Notes under the pieces: generated by a model
The model's input: only the letters and a program-made list of their open reading frames with translations
What the model was told of the DNA's origin: nothing
Databases searched by the model: none
NCBI GenBank assembly: GCA_947503175.1
Contig: CANNCO010000004.1
Coordinates: 124,001 to 188,000 of the forward strand
From: an uncultured Paracoccaceae bacterium
GTDB lineage: Bacteria > Pseudomonadota > Alphaproteobacteria > Rhodobacterales > Rhodobacteraceae
Direction of reading: 5' to 3'
DNA length: 64,000 nt
Translations under genes and position numbers: made by a program
Part shown: in pieces, positions 19,452 through 28,549 of the stretch
Layout of the letters: each line of letters starts with the position of its first letter
Numbering within the stretch: the first letter of the stretch is position 1

Positions 19452-19969
19452 GTCGCTTCTCCCTGAAGCATGGCGTCGACACCCACAAGCATCGACATGA
19501 TGAAGAACAGAACCGATGTGATCACCGTCAGCACGATCACCCGGTTGAAATAAAGGACCTGCTTGATCGCCTCGATCTGCAGGTGATGGTCCTCGTCCAC
19601 CTGATCCATCTCGAACACATGCCGCAACCGCGGGCTGGGTTCATAGATCAGACAGCGCAACAGAAACAGGATCGACACCGAGACCGTCACCACCTGCCCG
19701 AACATCAAGGCCAGCGTCACCCAAGTCTGATCCAGCGAAAAGACGAAGGCAGAGGTCGCCAGAATGATCGCGAGAACGGCGAGCAGGGCCGACGATTTCG
19801 CGTCGATCTCGCCCATGATCTCGCGCGCCTCATCCGCCTCCATATTGTCCACGCCCACATCCGCGTCGATCGCCACACAGACCGGCGACAACGACAACTC
19901 GCTCGCCCGCGGCATCAGCCAGCGGTCCATGAGCGCCACAAGGCGCGAGAGGGTCGGGGCGGTTCTCAT
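19448..19969 (-). CDS. Unknown three-helix membrane protein inserted between pheS and pheT (PycTM-like topology)
   Basis: A 173-residue protein I cannot assign firmly. It has a soluble N-terminus of ~60 residues. Two close hydrophobic helices lie at about residues 62-82 and 85-106, after the sequence GEIDAKSSALLAV. A charged ~35-residue segment with DEDHHLQIEAIKQVLYFNR follows, then a third helix at about 141-166. The order of two helices, short cytosolic stretch and third helix, plus the D-x-K-x-x-x-LL entry to helix 1, resembles Pycsar effector (PycTM/DUF5706) proteins. That is a resemblance by eye only. Its stop overlaps the pheT start, so pheT translation is coupled to it. Confidence 0.7.
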   Translation of the reverse strand: MRTAPTLSRLVALMDRWLMPRASELSLSPVCVAIDADVGVDNMEADEAREIMGEIDAKSSALLAVLAIILATSAFVFSLDQTWVTLALMFGQVVTVSVSILFLLRCLIYEPSPRLRHVFEMDQVDEDHHLQIEAIKQVLYFNRVIVLTVITSVLFFIMSMLVGVDAMLQGEAT

Positions 19970-19976
19970 GCGTGGG

Positions 19977-20087
19977 TCAAGAACTTGGGCCGTTTACTGG
20001 CAGAAAGCCGGAGGGTGTCTCCGTGACCTCGTCCACCGAAGCTTCGATGTTGAGATACTCTTTCGGCCAGGAAAAGGTTAATTTCAT
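19977..20087 (-). pseudogene. Duplicated 5' remnant of pheT
   Basis: Read on the minus strand from 20087, this begins with an ATG and encodes MKLTFSWPKEYLNIEASVDE, then VTET. It matches the true pheT start ([24 protein letters not shown]) codon for codon over about 25 codons; I count about 60 of 75 bases identical. Homology then stops and the frame ends at a TGA after 36 codons. Its ATG overlaps the stop of the upstream unknown gene (ATGA), exactly as the true pheT start overlaps the stop of the other unknown gene. It is a scar of recombination or insertion at the pheT start and is unlikely to make a functional product. Confidence 0.85.
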
Positions 20088-20577
20088 TCTTCTTGCCTAG
20101 AAACATGCAGCGTTGTCACATTTGGTTTTACATTGCTCTCCTTGAGGTCCAACACACGAATCCGGGCAGCATTAAGTGCATCCGCAAAGTCTGAAATGAA
20201 AGACACGTTTGCTAACGCCACTTCTTCCGTTTCATACGCATTTGAAAGGCGCTTGTGCTTTTGCGCTGCTCTAAAGACGGCGATCGCGCTTCTGTAAAGG
20301 CGCTCTTCTTTGGAAAAGTCGCCTGTTCGTGACGTCAGATACAGCCTGTTGAGAGCAGCCTTTGCTGAATGGATCCGATCAATGCTTTTCTCTCCATCCT
20401 CCACAACAGAGACGACTGTAACCCGCTCGATACAAGCAAAGAACTCTCGATAGGCGTCTCTGAGTTCGCCATCCATTTGCTGTTTGCGGTCTAGGCTCCG
20501 TTGCCAAGGATAGACAAAGACTGCGATTCCGAAAGCAGTGAGTGAAGCCACTACCGCACTTGCAAAAGCCCACCACA

Positions 20578-20578
<1 letters not shown>
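20084..20578 (-). CDS. Unknown membrane-anchored protein coupled to pheS
   Basis: A 164-residue protein with one N-terminal membrane helix (residues ~3-24, WWAFASAVVASLTAFGIAVF) and a cytosolic, mostly helical remainder rich in Lys/Arg/Glu. No family recognised. The start ATG at 20578 shares its A with the pheS stop (TAATG), so it is translated by coupling to pheS. Base composition differs from the flanks: 29 of 60 bases are G or C in each of the lines 20161-20220 and 20221-20280, well below the adjoining pheS. This points to acquisition from elsewhere. The open frame extends 22 codons further upstream, inside pheS. Confidence 0.72.
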
Positions 20579-21651
<1,073 letters not shown>

Positions 21652-21707
21652 CCGGACCCCCTTGGTTTGGTTCCTGCCCTGCTACAAAGCAGACCCCTGA
21701 AAGACAA

Positions 21708-21740
21708 GAAGCCGCGTGACCCCGAAAGGTCCGCGGCTTC
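21708..21740 (-). terminator. Rho-independent terminator after rpmI-rplT
   Basis: An inverted repeat of GAAGCCGCG at 21708-21716 with CGCGGCTTC at 21732-21740. The stem extends inward through GACC/GGTC with a single-base bulge and a short loop containing CGAAA. On the minus strand it is followed by the moderately T-rich TTGTCTTTC. It lies 25 bp downstream of the rplT stop and about 55 bp before the pheS start, so it can separate the ribosomal-protein transcript from pheS or act as a partial terminator. Confidence 0.75.
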
Positions 21741-21765
21741 CATAATTTGACCCGACGGGTCTTGT

Positions 21766-22128
21766 TTACGCGAGCGCGGCCTTCGCCTTATCGACGATGG
21801 CTGTAAACGCGTCCGGCTCATGCACGGCCAGATCGGCCAGAACCTTGCGATCCACTTCGATCCCGGCAAGGCTCAGGCCATTGATGAAACGGCTGTAGGT
21901 CAGCGCTTCGTCATGGGCGCGCACGGCGGCGTTGATCCGCTGGATCCACAGGGCGCGGAAATTGCGCTTGCGGTTCTTGCGGTCGCGCGTTGCATACTGG
22001 TTCGCCTTGTCGACGGCCTGCGTCGCAGTGCGGAAGTTCCGGCTGCGCGTGCTGTAATAGCCTTTGGCGGCCTTGACGACTTTGCGGTGGCGGGCATGGG
22101 TGACCTTGCCGCTGGTAACTCTCGACAT
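21766..22128 (-). CDS. rplT: 50S ribosomal protein L20
   Basis: A 120-residue bL20, an assembly protein binding 23S rRNA. Conserved blocks: [18 protein letters not shown] near the start, [19 protein letters not shown], and [19 protein letters not shown]. It is 11 bp downstream of rpmI in a two-gene operon. In many bacteria infC precedes rpmI-rplT; here no infC is present in the window, and the gene upstream is a small membrane protein. Confidence 0.98.
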   Translation of the reverse strand: MSRVTSGKVTHARHRKVVKAAKGYYSTRSRNFRTATQAVDKANQYATRDRKNRKRNFRALWIQRINAAVRAHDEALTYSRFINGLSLAGIEVDRKVLADLAVHEPDAFTAIVDKAKAALA

Positions 22129-22139
22129 ATCAGGTCTCC

Positions 22140-22340
22140 TTAGCGGTCATAGGGCATGTAGCCCTTGATGATCTTGGCGTCCGGGGCGGACAGAACGGTT
22201 GTGCCACGGGCGTCGCGGATGAACTTTCTGGTCCGCTTGATCATGCCGTGCCGCTTACCGGCCTGGCCGGCAATCACCTTGCCGCTGGCCGAAACCTTGA
22301 AGCGCTTCTTGGCGCTCGATTTCGTCTTCATCTTGGGCAT
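22140..22340 (-). CDS. rpmI: 50S ribosomal protein L35
   Basis: A 66-residue bL35. The start [20 protein letters not shown] and the central [15 protein letters not shown] are diagnostic. It is the first gene of the rpmI-rplT pair, with a good promoter about 75 bp upstream (22415-22443). Confidence 0.98.
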   Translation of the reverse strand: MPKMKTKSSAKKRFKVSASGKVIAGQAGKRHGMIKRTRKFIRDARGTTVLSAPDAKIIKGYMPYDR

Positions 22341-22414
22341 TTCCGTCTCCTAATCTTGGTCGGTGTAAACGCGACTCGGCATGCCACATCGGCCGGCCGC
22401 GCATCGAAGCGCGT

Positions 22415-22443
22415 GCTATAAGAGGGACCGGGCAGTCTTGCAA
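22415..22443 (-). promoter_or_regulatory. Sigma70-type promoter for rpmI-rplT
   Basis: On the minus strand there is TTGCAA (22443-22438), a 17-base spacer and TATAGC (22420-22415). This is a good match to the housekeeping consensus with ideal spacing. The initiating base would be near 22408, leaving a leader of roughly 65-70 bases before the rpmI ATG at 22340. I see no obvious autoregulatory L20-binding mimic in that leader, though the short palindromic GGCCGGCC at 22391-22398 would be transcribed. Confidence 0.6.
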
Positions 22444-22459
22444 CCCAAAATCGACCGGA

Positions 22460-22672
22460 TCAGAACTGCTCCAGGATCAGCGCCGGGATCTGGGTGATGC
22501 TGTACCCGCCCGGTGTCTGCGACGTGGCCCAGACGATCAGTGCCCCGCCTACCAGAATGGCGATGATCGCAGGTCGAAGTGTCTTGCCGCTTGTCGAAAA
22601 CGCCGAGATTGTTGCGGGCACCGAAAGGGCGAACACGAATACCCCCAAGAGGAAGATCAGATCCGGGTCCAT
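22460..22672 (-). CDS. Small conserved-type membrane protein downstream of pyk
   Basis: A 70-residue protein with two hydrophobic helices (residues ~4-24, LIFLLGVFVFALSVPATISA, and ~33-50) and a short polar tail. No domain recognised. It begins 29 bp after the pyk stop on the same strand, so it is probably co-transcribed with pyk. The start at the ATG 22672 was chosen because the N-terminal helix begins there; the frame is open further upstream only as a shadow of pyk. Likely an inner-membrane protein of unknown role. Confidence 0.7.
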   Translation of the reverse strand: MDPDLIFLLGVFVFALSVPATISAFSTSGKTLRPAIIAILVGGALIVWATSQTPGGYSITQIPALILEQF

Positions 22673-22701
22673 CGGCGCTCCCCACGCGAACTTGCATGGG
22701 T

Positions 22702-24147
22702 TTACTCCGGATCGGTGGCGAAAATCAACCTTTCCTGGCAAGGCGCGATCCGCAGGATGTTCGTCGAACCCGGCACATTGAATGGCACCCCGGCCATGAC
22801 GACGATTTGATCGTCTTCCGAGGCGAACCCGTCGACGCGCGCCGCGCGGGCCGCATTGACGACCGCCTGCTTGAACCGCTCCAGTGGTCCTGTCATCACG
22901 CAATGCAGCCCCCAGGTCAGCGACAGCCGCCGTGCGGCGCTCAGCAAGTGGGTCATGGCAATAATCGGAACCCGGGGACGTTCGCGCGCGATCAGCCGCG
23001 CGGTCGTTCCCGATTGCGAGAAGCAGCAGATCACGCTGATATCGGTCGTTTCCGCGATCTCGCGTGCGGCCGAAACGATCGCATCGGCGGTGGTCTCGCG
23101 CAGTCCGCCGCGACTTGCATCGATCACGGCGCGATAGGTCGTATCGCTCTCCACCTCGCGCGCAACATTGTCCATCGTGGTGACGGCTTCCACCGGATAG
23201 GCCCCCGCGGCGCTTTCCGCGCTTAGCATCACCGCATCCGCGCCCTCATAGATCGCGGCGGCCACATCCGACACCTCGGCCCGTGTCGGCATCGGGCTTT
23301 CGATCATCGACTCCAGCATCTGCGTGGCCACGATCACCGGCTTTGCAACGGCCCGGCAGCGCCGCACAAGCCGCTTCTGGATGGGCGGAACGTTCTGAAC
23401 CGGCAACTCCACGCCAAGATCGCCACGCGCGACCATGATCCCGTCGGACACCGCCAGAATGTCATCGAACCGGGTGACGGCGGCGGGCTTTTCGATCTTC
23501 GACATGATCGCCGCACGCCCCTTCACCAGTTCGCGCGCCTCCGTCACATCTTCGGGCCGCTGCACGAACGACAGGGCCAGCCAGTCGACCCCCAGATCAC
23601 ACACATATTCCAGATCGCGGCGATCTTTTTCCGAAAGAGCCGCCAGAGGCAGAACCACATCAGGAACGTTCACACCCTTGCGGGCCGAGATCGTGCCGCC
23701 GACAATCACCTCGCAATCTGCAAAATCAGCGCCGCATGCCGTCACCTTCAGCCGGATCTTTCCGTCATTGATCAACAGGGTCGATCCCGGCTCAAGCGCC
23801 TCGAAAATCTCCTTGTGCGGCAATTGCACCCGTGTCACATCGCCTTCGGCATCGTCAAGGTCCAGACGGAACGCCTGACCGATCTCAAGCTCTTCGGCCC
23901 CGCTCGCGAACGTACCGACACGCAGTTTCGGACCCTGAAGATCGGCCAGAATGCCGACCGGCCGACCCGTCTCTTCCTCGACGCGCCGGATCTGGGCGTG
24001 CCGCTCTGCGATATCCGCATGTTCGCCGTGGCTCATATTCAGGCGAAACACATCCGCACCTGCGTCAAATAGCGCACGAATTGTCTCATAATCCGATGAA
24101 GCCGGGCCCAGAGTGGCCACGATCTTTATATTCCTCAGGCGTCTCAT
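22702..24147 (-). CDS. pyk: Pyruvate kinase
   Basis: Converts PEP + ADP to pyruvate + ATP. A 481-residue type II-like enzyme. The start MRRLRNIKIVATLGPASSD holds the first strand; then VFRLNMSHGEHAD, the K/Mg2+ site blocks, IMSKIEKPAAV (catalytic Lys-Glu), the signature VARGDLGVELP, and DAVMLSAESAAGAYPVEAV. The C-terminal allosteric domain ends with GSTNILRIAP. Start 24147 (ATG) fits the family length; an ATG four codons upstream is also in frame. Confidence 0.97.
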   Translation of the reverse strand: MRRLRNIKIVATLGPASSDYETIRALFDAGADVFRLNMSHGEHADIAERHAQIRRVEEETGRPVGILADLQGPKLRVGTFASGAEELEIGQAFRLDLDDAEGDVTRVQLPHKEIFEALEPGSTLLINDGKIRLKVTACGADFADCEVIVGGTISARKGVNVPDVVLPLAALSEKDRRDLEYVCDLGVDWLALSFVQRPEDVTEARELVKGRAAIMSKIEKPAAVTRFDDILAVSDGIMVARGDLGVELPVQNVPPIQKRLVRRCRAVAKPVIVATQMLESMIESPMPTRAEVSDVAAAIYEGADAVMLSAESAAGAYPVEAVTTMDNVAREVESDTTYRAVIDASRGGLRETTADAIVSAAREIAETTDISVICCFSQSGTTARLIARERPRVPIIAMTHLLSAARRLSLTWGLHCVMTGPLERFKQAVVNAARAARVDGFASEDDQIVVMAGVPFNVPGSTNILRIAPCQERLIFATDPE

Positions 24148-24280
24148 GCGGCCCTTCATCCCCTTGCTTTCGCGCGCTCGGCGCGGTCGCGCGGGTTATG
24201 ACAGTTTGCGCTAACGGTGACAACTGGCGCTCGGGTCCGACCTCGCATAAAAGCCTGTGACGCAACACAATGACGGGCCA

Positions 24281-25024
24281 ATGACATCTGAACCATATCT
24301 CGTAATCGGCGCGGAAAGACCCGCCCCATGGCTAATCGCCTGCGATCACGCGACAAACCGCATACCGCCATCGGTGGCAGGTGGTACGCTGGGGCTTTCC
24401 GACGACGAAATGGCCCGCCACATCGCCTATGATATCGGCGCCGAAGGCGTCAGCCGCACATTGGCCGATACACTCAACGCACCGGCGATCCTGTCCCGCT
24501 TCTCACGCCTCGTGATCGATCCGAACCGGGGAGAGGATGACCCGACACTGATCATGCGCGTCTATGACGGCACGATCGTTCCGGGCAACCGCAACCTCGA
24601 TGCAGCAGAACGCGAACGCCGGCTGAACACATTCTACCGCCCCTATCATGCGGCCTATGCCGAACTTGCGGCCCGCCGCCGGGATACGATCGTCGTCGCC
24701 ATTCATTCGTTCACGCCCCGTCTGTTCGGCCGCGAACCGCGGCCCTGGCATGTGGGCGTCCTTTTCGATCCCCGCGACGAACGCCTGTCGCGTCCGCTGC
24801 TGACGCACCTTCACGCACAATCCGATCTCGTCGTCGGCGAGAACGAACCCTATGCGGGCCATCTCGCGGGCGATGCCATCGACCGGCACGGGCTGATCCC
24901 CGGACGTCCGAACGTGCTGATCGAACTGCGTCACGATCTGATCGAAACGCCCGAACAACAGGCATCCTGGGGCAGTCGTCTTGCTGGCCTCCTTGAAGCC
25001 GCGCGCATCGACGCCAATCTTTAG
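24281..25024 (+). CDS. N-formylglutamate amidohydrolase family protein
   Basis: A 247-residue zinc-dependent amidohydrolase of the HutG-like FGase family. Family blocks visible: PWLIACDHATNRIPPS (the H of CDHA is a probable metal ligand), ARHIAYDIGAEGVSR, FSRLVIDPNRG, VVAIHSFTPRLFG and the final VLIELRHDLIETP. It may hydrolyse N-formyl-L-glutamate or a related N-acyl amino acid. I used the ATG at 24281; a GTG at 24257 is in frame. The other histidine-utilisation genes are not nearby, so the hut role is uncertain. It is followed 18 bp later by the DUF1244 gene. Confidence 0.85.
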   Translation: MTSEPYLVIGAERPAPWLIACDHATNRIPPSVAGGTLGLSDDEMARHIAYDIGAEGVSRTLADTLNAPAILSRFSRLVIDPNRGEDDPTLIMRVYDGTIVPGNRNLDAAERERRLNTFYRPYHAAYAELAARRRDTIVVAIHSFTPRLFGREPRPWHVGVLFDPRDERLSRPLLTHLHAQSDLVVGENEPYAGHLAGDAIDRHGLIPGRPNVLIELRHDLIETPEQQASWGSRLAGLLEAARIDANL

Positions 25025-25042
25025 AGAAACCGGAGGACCACC

Positions 25043-25342
25043 ATGGATGACAAAACCCGCACCGAACTCGAAGCCGCTGCCTTCCGCCGCCTGCTTCAGC
25101 ATTTGTCCGACCGCACGGACGTACAGAATATCGATATGATGAACCTGACCGGCTTCTGCCGGAACTGCCTGTCACGCTGGTATCAGGAAGCCGCCAACGA
25201 ACGCGGGATCGAGATGTCGAAAGATGAAGGCCGCGAAATCGTCTATGGCATGCCCTACACCGAATGGCGCGACCGATACCAGACCGAGGCTACTGCCGAA
25301 CAGCAGGCGACGTTCGCTCAGGAATCGGCACGTCACAACTGA
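25043..25342 (+). CDS. DUF1244 domain protein
   Basis: A 99-residue protein of the DUF1244 family, small helical proteins common in alpha- and gammaproteobacteria, function unknown. The diagnostic core is AFRRLLQHLSDRTDVQNIDM, then MNLTGFCRNCLSRWY with the CxxC pair, and YGMPYTEWRDRYQ. It is preceded by a good ribosome binding site (GGAGG) and is probably co-transcribed with the amidohydrolase. The CxxC suggests metal or redox function, which is inference. Confidence 0.9.
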   Translation: MDDKTRTELEAAAFRRLLQHLSDRTDVQNIDMMNLTGFCRNCLSRWYQEAANERGIEMSKDEGREIVYGMPYTEWRDRYQTEATAEQQATFAQESARHN

Positions 25343-25417
25343 CGCGCACCATCGTGATTTGCCCGAAGGCGCCTCGCGCCCTAAGATTTTACAATCACCC
25401 AGAGAAAGGGAACCGAC

Positions 25418-25699
25418 ATGCGCCGCATCGCCCTCCTTCTTGTCCTGATCCCCGCGCTCGCCGCGCCCGTCATGACCCCGGCGGCCCCTGCCGAACAAAC
25501 GCTCCTTCAGACCGAAATGAAGCTGAAGAAATACGGGCTTGAGACGGATACAAGCCTGCTGACCACATCGCAGATCGCCGGCATCCTCCTGGTCGACTCC
25601 GATTTTGAAAAGGGCTCGTTCGGTTCCGACTTCCGCATCCGCGAAGAACTCAAGGCCATCCTTCGCCGGAACCCCGCAACGAACCCGGATTTGCAATGA
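25418..25699 (+). CDS. Small secreted protein, tandem paralogue 1
   Basis: A 93-residue protein with a clear signal peptide (MRRIALLLVLIPALAAPV..., cleavage near residue 20-28). The mature part is ~65 residues, with KKYGLETDTSLLTTSQIAGI and IREELKAILRR. No known domain. An AGAAAGGGA ribosome-binding stretch lies just upstream. It overlaps the next gene by four bases, and the two share the pattern aromatic-G/N-[LI]-x(2-3)-D-x-S-x-L-x-T-x-Q-[IL]-A, so they look like diverged duplicates. Confidence 0.75.
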   Translation: MRRIALLLVLIPALAAPVMTPAAPAEQTLLQTEMKLKKYGLETDTSLLTTSQIAGILLVDSDFEKGSFGSDFRIREELKAILRRNPATNPDLQ

Positions 25700-25968
25700 C
25701 CCGCATCATCGCCCTTGTCATAGCACTCGTGATGGCCGCCCCCGCCGTACATGCCCGCGAACAGTTGGAGCGTGCCGCCGCCGCCGACCTGCGCGAGTTC
25801 AACATACGTGGCGTCGATGTCTCATCGCTCGAAACCGCACAGCTCGCCGCGATCACCGCAATCGCGCATCAAAGGGGCAAACGGGGCGGAAAACGCGCGC
25901 AAATCCGCTCGGTCCTGCGCGGGCCGGATACACTGCGCGGCCTCCTCTTCGGCGGACGCGGCAACTGA
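25696..25968 (+). CDS. Small secreted protein, tandem paralogue 2
   Basis: A 90-residue protein with a signal peptide ending near AVHA (residue ~20). The mature part REFNIRGVDVSSLETAQLAAI lines up with the preceding protein, followed by IRSVLRG matching IREELKAILRR. The tail is unusually basic (RGKRGGKRAQ), unlike the acidic first paralogue. Periplasmic or surface location is likely. Function unknown. Its stop lies 7 bp from the convergent transaminase stop. Confidence 0.72.
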   Translation: MTRIIALVIALVMAAPAVHAREQLERAAAADLREFNIRGVDVSSLETAQLAAITAIAHQRGKRGGKRAQIRSVLRGPDTLRGLLFGGRGN

Positions 25969-25975
25969 CCCGGCC

Positions 25976-26830
25976 TCAGACGGCCACGGCCCGGCTTTCT
26001 TCCAGATAGATCTCTCGAAGACGCGCGGCCACCGGGCCGGGCGTCCCATCGCCAAGGGCCGTCCCGTCGATCTCGACGACAGGCATGACAAAGGTCGAAG
26101 CCGAGGTGATGAAGGCCTCATCCGCCACCTTTGCTTCGTCTATCGTAAAGGCCCGCTCCTCGACCTCCATCTGCGCCTCGCGGGCAAACCGCAACACAGC
26201 CGCGCGGGTGATCCCGTGCAGGATATCATTCGAAAGATGCCGCGTGATGATCTTCCGGCCCTTGACGATATAGGCGTTGTTCGATGTGCCCTCGGTCACC
26301 GCCCCGTCCTCGATCATCCATGCATCGTCGGCCCCGGCCTTCTTCGCCGCCATCTTGCCCATCGACGGGTACAACAGCTGCACCGTCTTGATGTCACGCC
26401 GGCCCCATCGGATATCCGGAATGGAAATCACCTTGATCCCGACCTTCGCCGCCGGACTATCCGCGAGCCCCGGCTTGGCCTGGGTGAACAGGACCACCGT
26501 CGGCGATGCGTCCTTTGGATAGGCAAAATCCCTGTCCGCCGCCCCCCGCGTCACCTGAAGGTAAACCAGCCCTTCATCGATCCCGTTACGCGCCACAAGC
26601 TCGCGGTGAACCTCAAGCCACGCGTCCTCGCTCAGCGGGTTGTCCATCTCCAGTTCGGCCAGAGATCGCGACAAACGCTTCGCATGGCCCGCGAAATCGA
26701 TCAGCTTGCCGCCCAGAACGCTGGTCACCTCGTAAACGCCATCGGCAAACAGAAACCCACGGTCAAAGACCGACACCTTCGCCTCTTCCTCGGGCACATA
26801 CTCTCCATTGACGTAAACGATCCGGCTCAT
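25976..26830 (-). CDS. dat: D-amino-acid transaminase (PLP fold type IV)
   Basis: A 284-residue class IV aminotransferase. VYVNGEYVPEEEAKVSVFDRGFLFADGVYE in two pieces is the typical DAAT start, with YLQVTRGAADRDFAYP, the PLP-Lys region IKTVQLLYPSM (Lys before the TVQLLY block), and DGAVTEGTSNNAYIV. D-alanine or D-glutamate aminotransferases look like this; branched-chain (IlvE) types lack several of these residues. It lies near dgcA and dgcN (with one gene between), which supports a role in D-amino-acid use. The start ATG at 26830 was chosen over one at 26845. Confidence 0.87.
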   Translation of the reverse strand: MSRIVYVNGEYVPEEEAKVSVFDRGFLFADGVYEVTSVLGGKLIDFAGHAKRLSRSLAELEMDNPLSEDAWLEVHRELVARNGIDEGLVYLQVTRGAADRDFAYPKDASPTVVLFTQAKPGLADSPAAKVGIKVISIPDIRWGRRDIKTVQLLYPSMGKMAAKKAGADDAWMIEDGAVTEGTSNNAYIVKGRKIITRHLSNDILHGITRAAVLRFAREAQMEVEERAFTIDEAKVADEAFITSASTFVMPVVEIDGTALGDGTPGPVAARLREIYLEESRAVAV

Positions 26831-26882
26831 CGCGCGCTCCCTCATGGCTTATCCCGGTTGATCGGCTTTCAACCCGCAGGCG

Positions 26883-27509
26883 TCAAGGCCGCTTTGGCTG
26901 CCGCAGGTCATCGGGCGGCAATCGCCCGCCGCGCAGCTCATGCTGCAAGGTCCGCGCCAGAGACATGGCATCGAACAGCGCGTCATGGGCCGCACCCTCG
27001 GGTTCTTTCAGACCCAGATAGGCACAAAGATCCGAACTCCGCGTCGTCTTCATGTCTTCATAGGGCATCCCTGCGGCCAGCATCGCCACGCAGGCATTCC
27101 CGAAACGCGCCGCCGGAATCACCGGCGCGATCCCGGCCACGTAACAGCTGATTGCCATCATGTTCATCTCGTCCTTGCCCCAGGACCAAAGCGTCGCATC
27201 CGCCGCGAATTCCGCCAGCGCATCAAGCACATCGGCAAGCGGTTTGCCGTCCTGTGCAACCCGTTCTTCCGACAGCCCCGTCAGCCTGATGAACAACGGG
27301 TCCAGCGCAACGGGACGCCCGGACCGGTCCTTCGGCTCGATGATCTCCATGAACCGGTCGCCAAGATCGAACGGCTCCGACAGGTTCAGCTTCACCGCAC
27401 CCACCTGAACGACGATCGGGTCGGGGTCATAGGGACCGCACCAGAACCTTTGCCGCGCGCCGTCCGAGACAAGAAACTCCACGTCAAAGATGATCGCGCT
27501 GCCCGGCAT
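26883..27509 (-). CDS. DEDDh-type 3'-5' exonuclease
   Basis: A 208-residue exonuclease of the RNase T/DnaQ fold. The acidic residues can be followed: IIFDVEFL (Exo I, D-x-E), SWGKDEMNMM (Exo II Asp) and GAAHDALFDAMSLART (Exo III, H-x4-D type). ATG at 27509 is preceded by GGGGA; a TTG at 27521 is in frame and would overlap dgcA. Substrate (DNA or RNA) is not evident. Between dat and dgcA with only 2 bp to dgcA, it is probably carried on the dgcN-dgcA transcript without functional link. Confidence 0.82.
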   Translation of the reverse strand: MPGSAIIFDVEFLVSDGARQRFWCGPYDPDPIVVQVGAVKLNLSEPFDLGDRFMEIIEPKDRSGRPVALDPLFIRLTGLSEERVAQDGKPLADVLDALAEFAADATLWSWGKDEMNMMAISCYVAGIAPVIPAARFGNACVAMLAAGMPYEDMKTTRSSDLCAYLGLKEPEGAAHDALFDAMSLARTLQHELRGGRLPPDDLRQPKRP

Positions 27510-27511
27510 GC

Positions 27512-28480
27512 TTATCCCCAAAGCGCGGCGTCGGGCGGATGCACACCCTCCGCGTCATAACTCAAGGGCACATCCCGGTCTTCCGCCAGCAACAATGGCC
27601 CATCCAGATCCACGAAGGCCGCGCCCTGGGCCAGCAGAACCGCCGGCGCCATCGCAAGGCTCGACCCCACCATGCACCCCACCATAATGCCATAACCTTC
27701 GGCCGCCGCCGCCGCGCGCAGCGCCAGCGCCTCGGTCAGCCCGCCGGTCTTGTCCAGCTTGATGTTCACCACATCGTACTTGCCGCGCAGCCCCGGCAGA
27801 CTGTCCCGGTCATGACAGCTTTCATCGGCGCAGACCGGCAGGGGCCGCGCGATCTCGGCCAGCATGTGGTCTTCGCCGGCGGGCAACGGCTGCTCGACCA
27901 GTTGCACGCCAAGCCGCACCAGATGCGGCGCAAGCTCGGAGTACTCCCCGACGCTCCAGCCCTCGTTCGCATCGACGATGATCGGCGCATCGGGCGCCCC
28001 GGCCCGCACCGCCTCGAGCCGCGCCATATCGCCCTCACCGCCAAGCTTGATCTTCAACAGCGGGCGTTCCGCATGTTTTGCCGCCGCCACCCGCATGTCT
28101 TCGGGCGCCGCCAGCGACAGCGTGAACGCTGTGATCTCCGGCCCCGGTGCCTGCAATCCGGCCAGCTCCCAGACCCGAACACCCCGGCGCTTCGCTTCCA
28201 GATCCCACAACGCACAATCGACCGCATTTCGCGCAGCCCCGGCAGGCAACAGATCCTGCAACGCCGCGCGCGTCAGATCCTCGCCCAGACATTCAATCTG
28301 CGCCGCAACACTCTCCAGCGTCTCGCCATACCGCGCATAGGGGACACATTCGCCGCGCCCCTCACCCCCCCCCGCGGCAGTGCAGCGCACCGTCAGAACC
28401 TTCGCCTCCGTCCGGCTCCCCCGGCTGATCGTGAACGCCTCGGCCAGTCGAAACGTATCGCGCGTAACGGTCAGTTGCAT
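27512..28480 (-). CDS. dgcA: N-acetyl-D-glutamate racemase DgcA (enolase superfamily)
   Basis: A 322-residue enolase-superfamily protein related to dipeptide epimerases. KIKLGGEGDMARLEA supplies the K-x-K catalytic lysine. PIIVDANEGW carries the first metal Asp; QLVEQPLPAGED the Glu; PVCADESCHDRDSL the next Asp; and VVNIKLDKTGGLTEAL the second lysine. Together with the adjacent DUF1611 gene this matches the DgcN-DgcA pathway described in marine bacteria, where D-Glu is N-acetylated, racemised and returned to L-Glu. The assignment rests on that pairing. Confidence 0.85.
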   Translation of the reverse strand: MQLTVTRDTFRLAEAFTISRGSRTEAKVLTVRCTAAGGGEGRGECVPYARYGETLESVAAQIECLGEDLTRAALQDLLPAGAARNAVDCALWDLEAKRRGVRVWELAGLQAPGPEITAFTLSLAAPEDMRVAAAKHAERPLLKIKLGGEGDMARLEAVRAGAPDAPIIVDANEGWSVGEYSELAPHLVRLGVQLVEQPLPAGEDHMLAEIARPLPVCADESCHDRDSLPGLRGKYDVVNIKLDKTGGLTEALALRAAAAAEGYGIMVGCMVGSSLAMAPAVLLAQGAAFVDLDGPLLLAEDRDVPLSYDAEGVHPPDAALWG

Positions 28481-28549
28481 CGGCTCTCGCTTCATTGTTC
28501 CCGAAATACTCCCGCCGGAGGCTCCCCACACCGCACCCCGCGCGACGGC

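Noticed and set aside
18093-19466. A 457-codon open frame antisense to pheT
   Set aside because: It lies entirely over pheT and has no ribosome binding site or domain.
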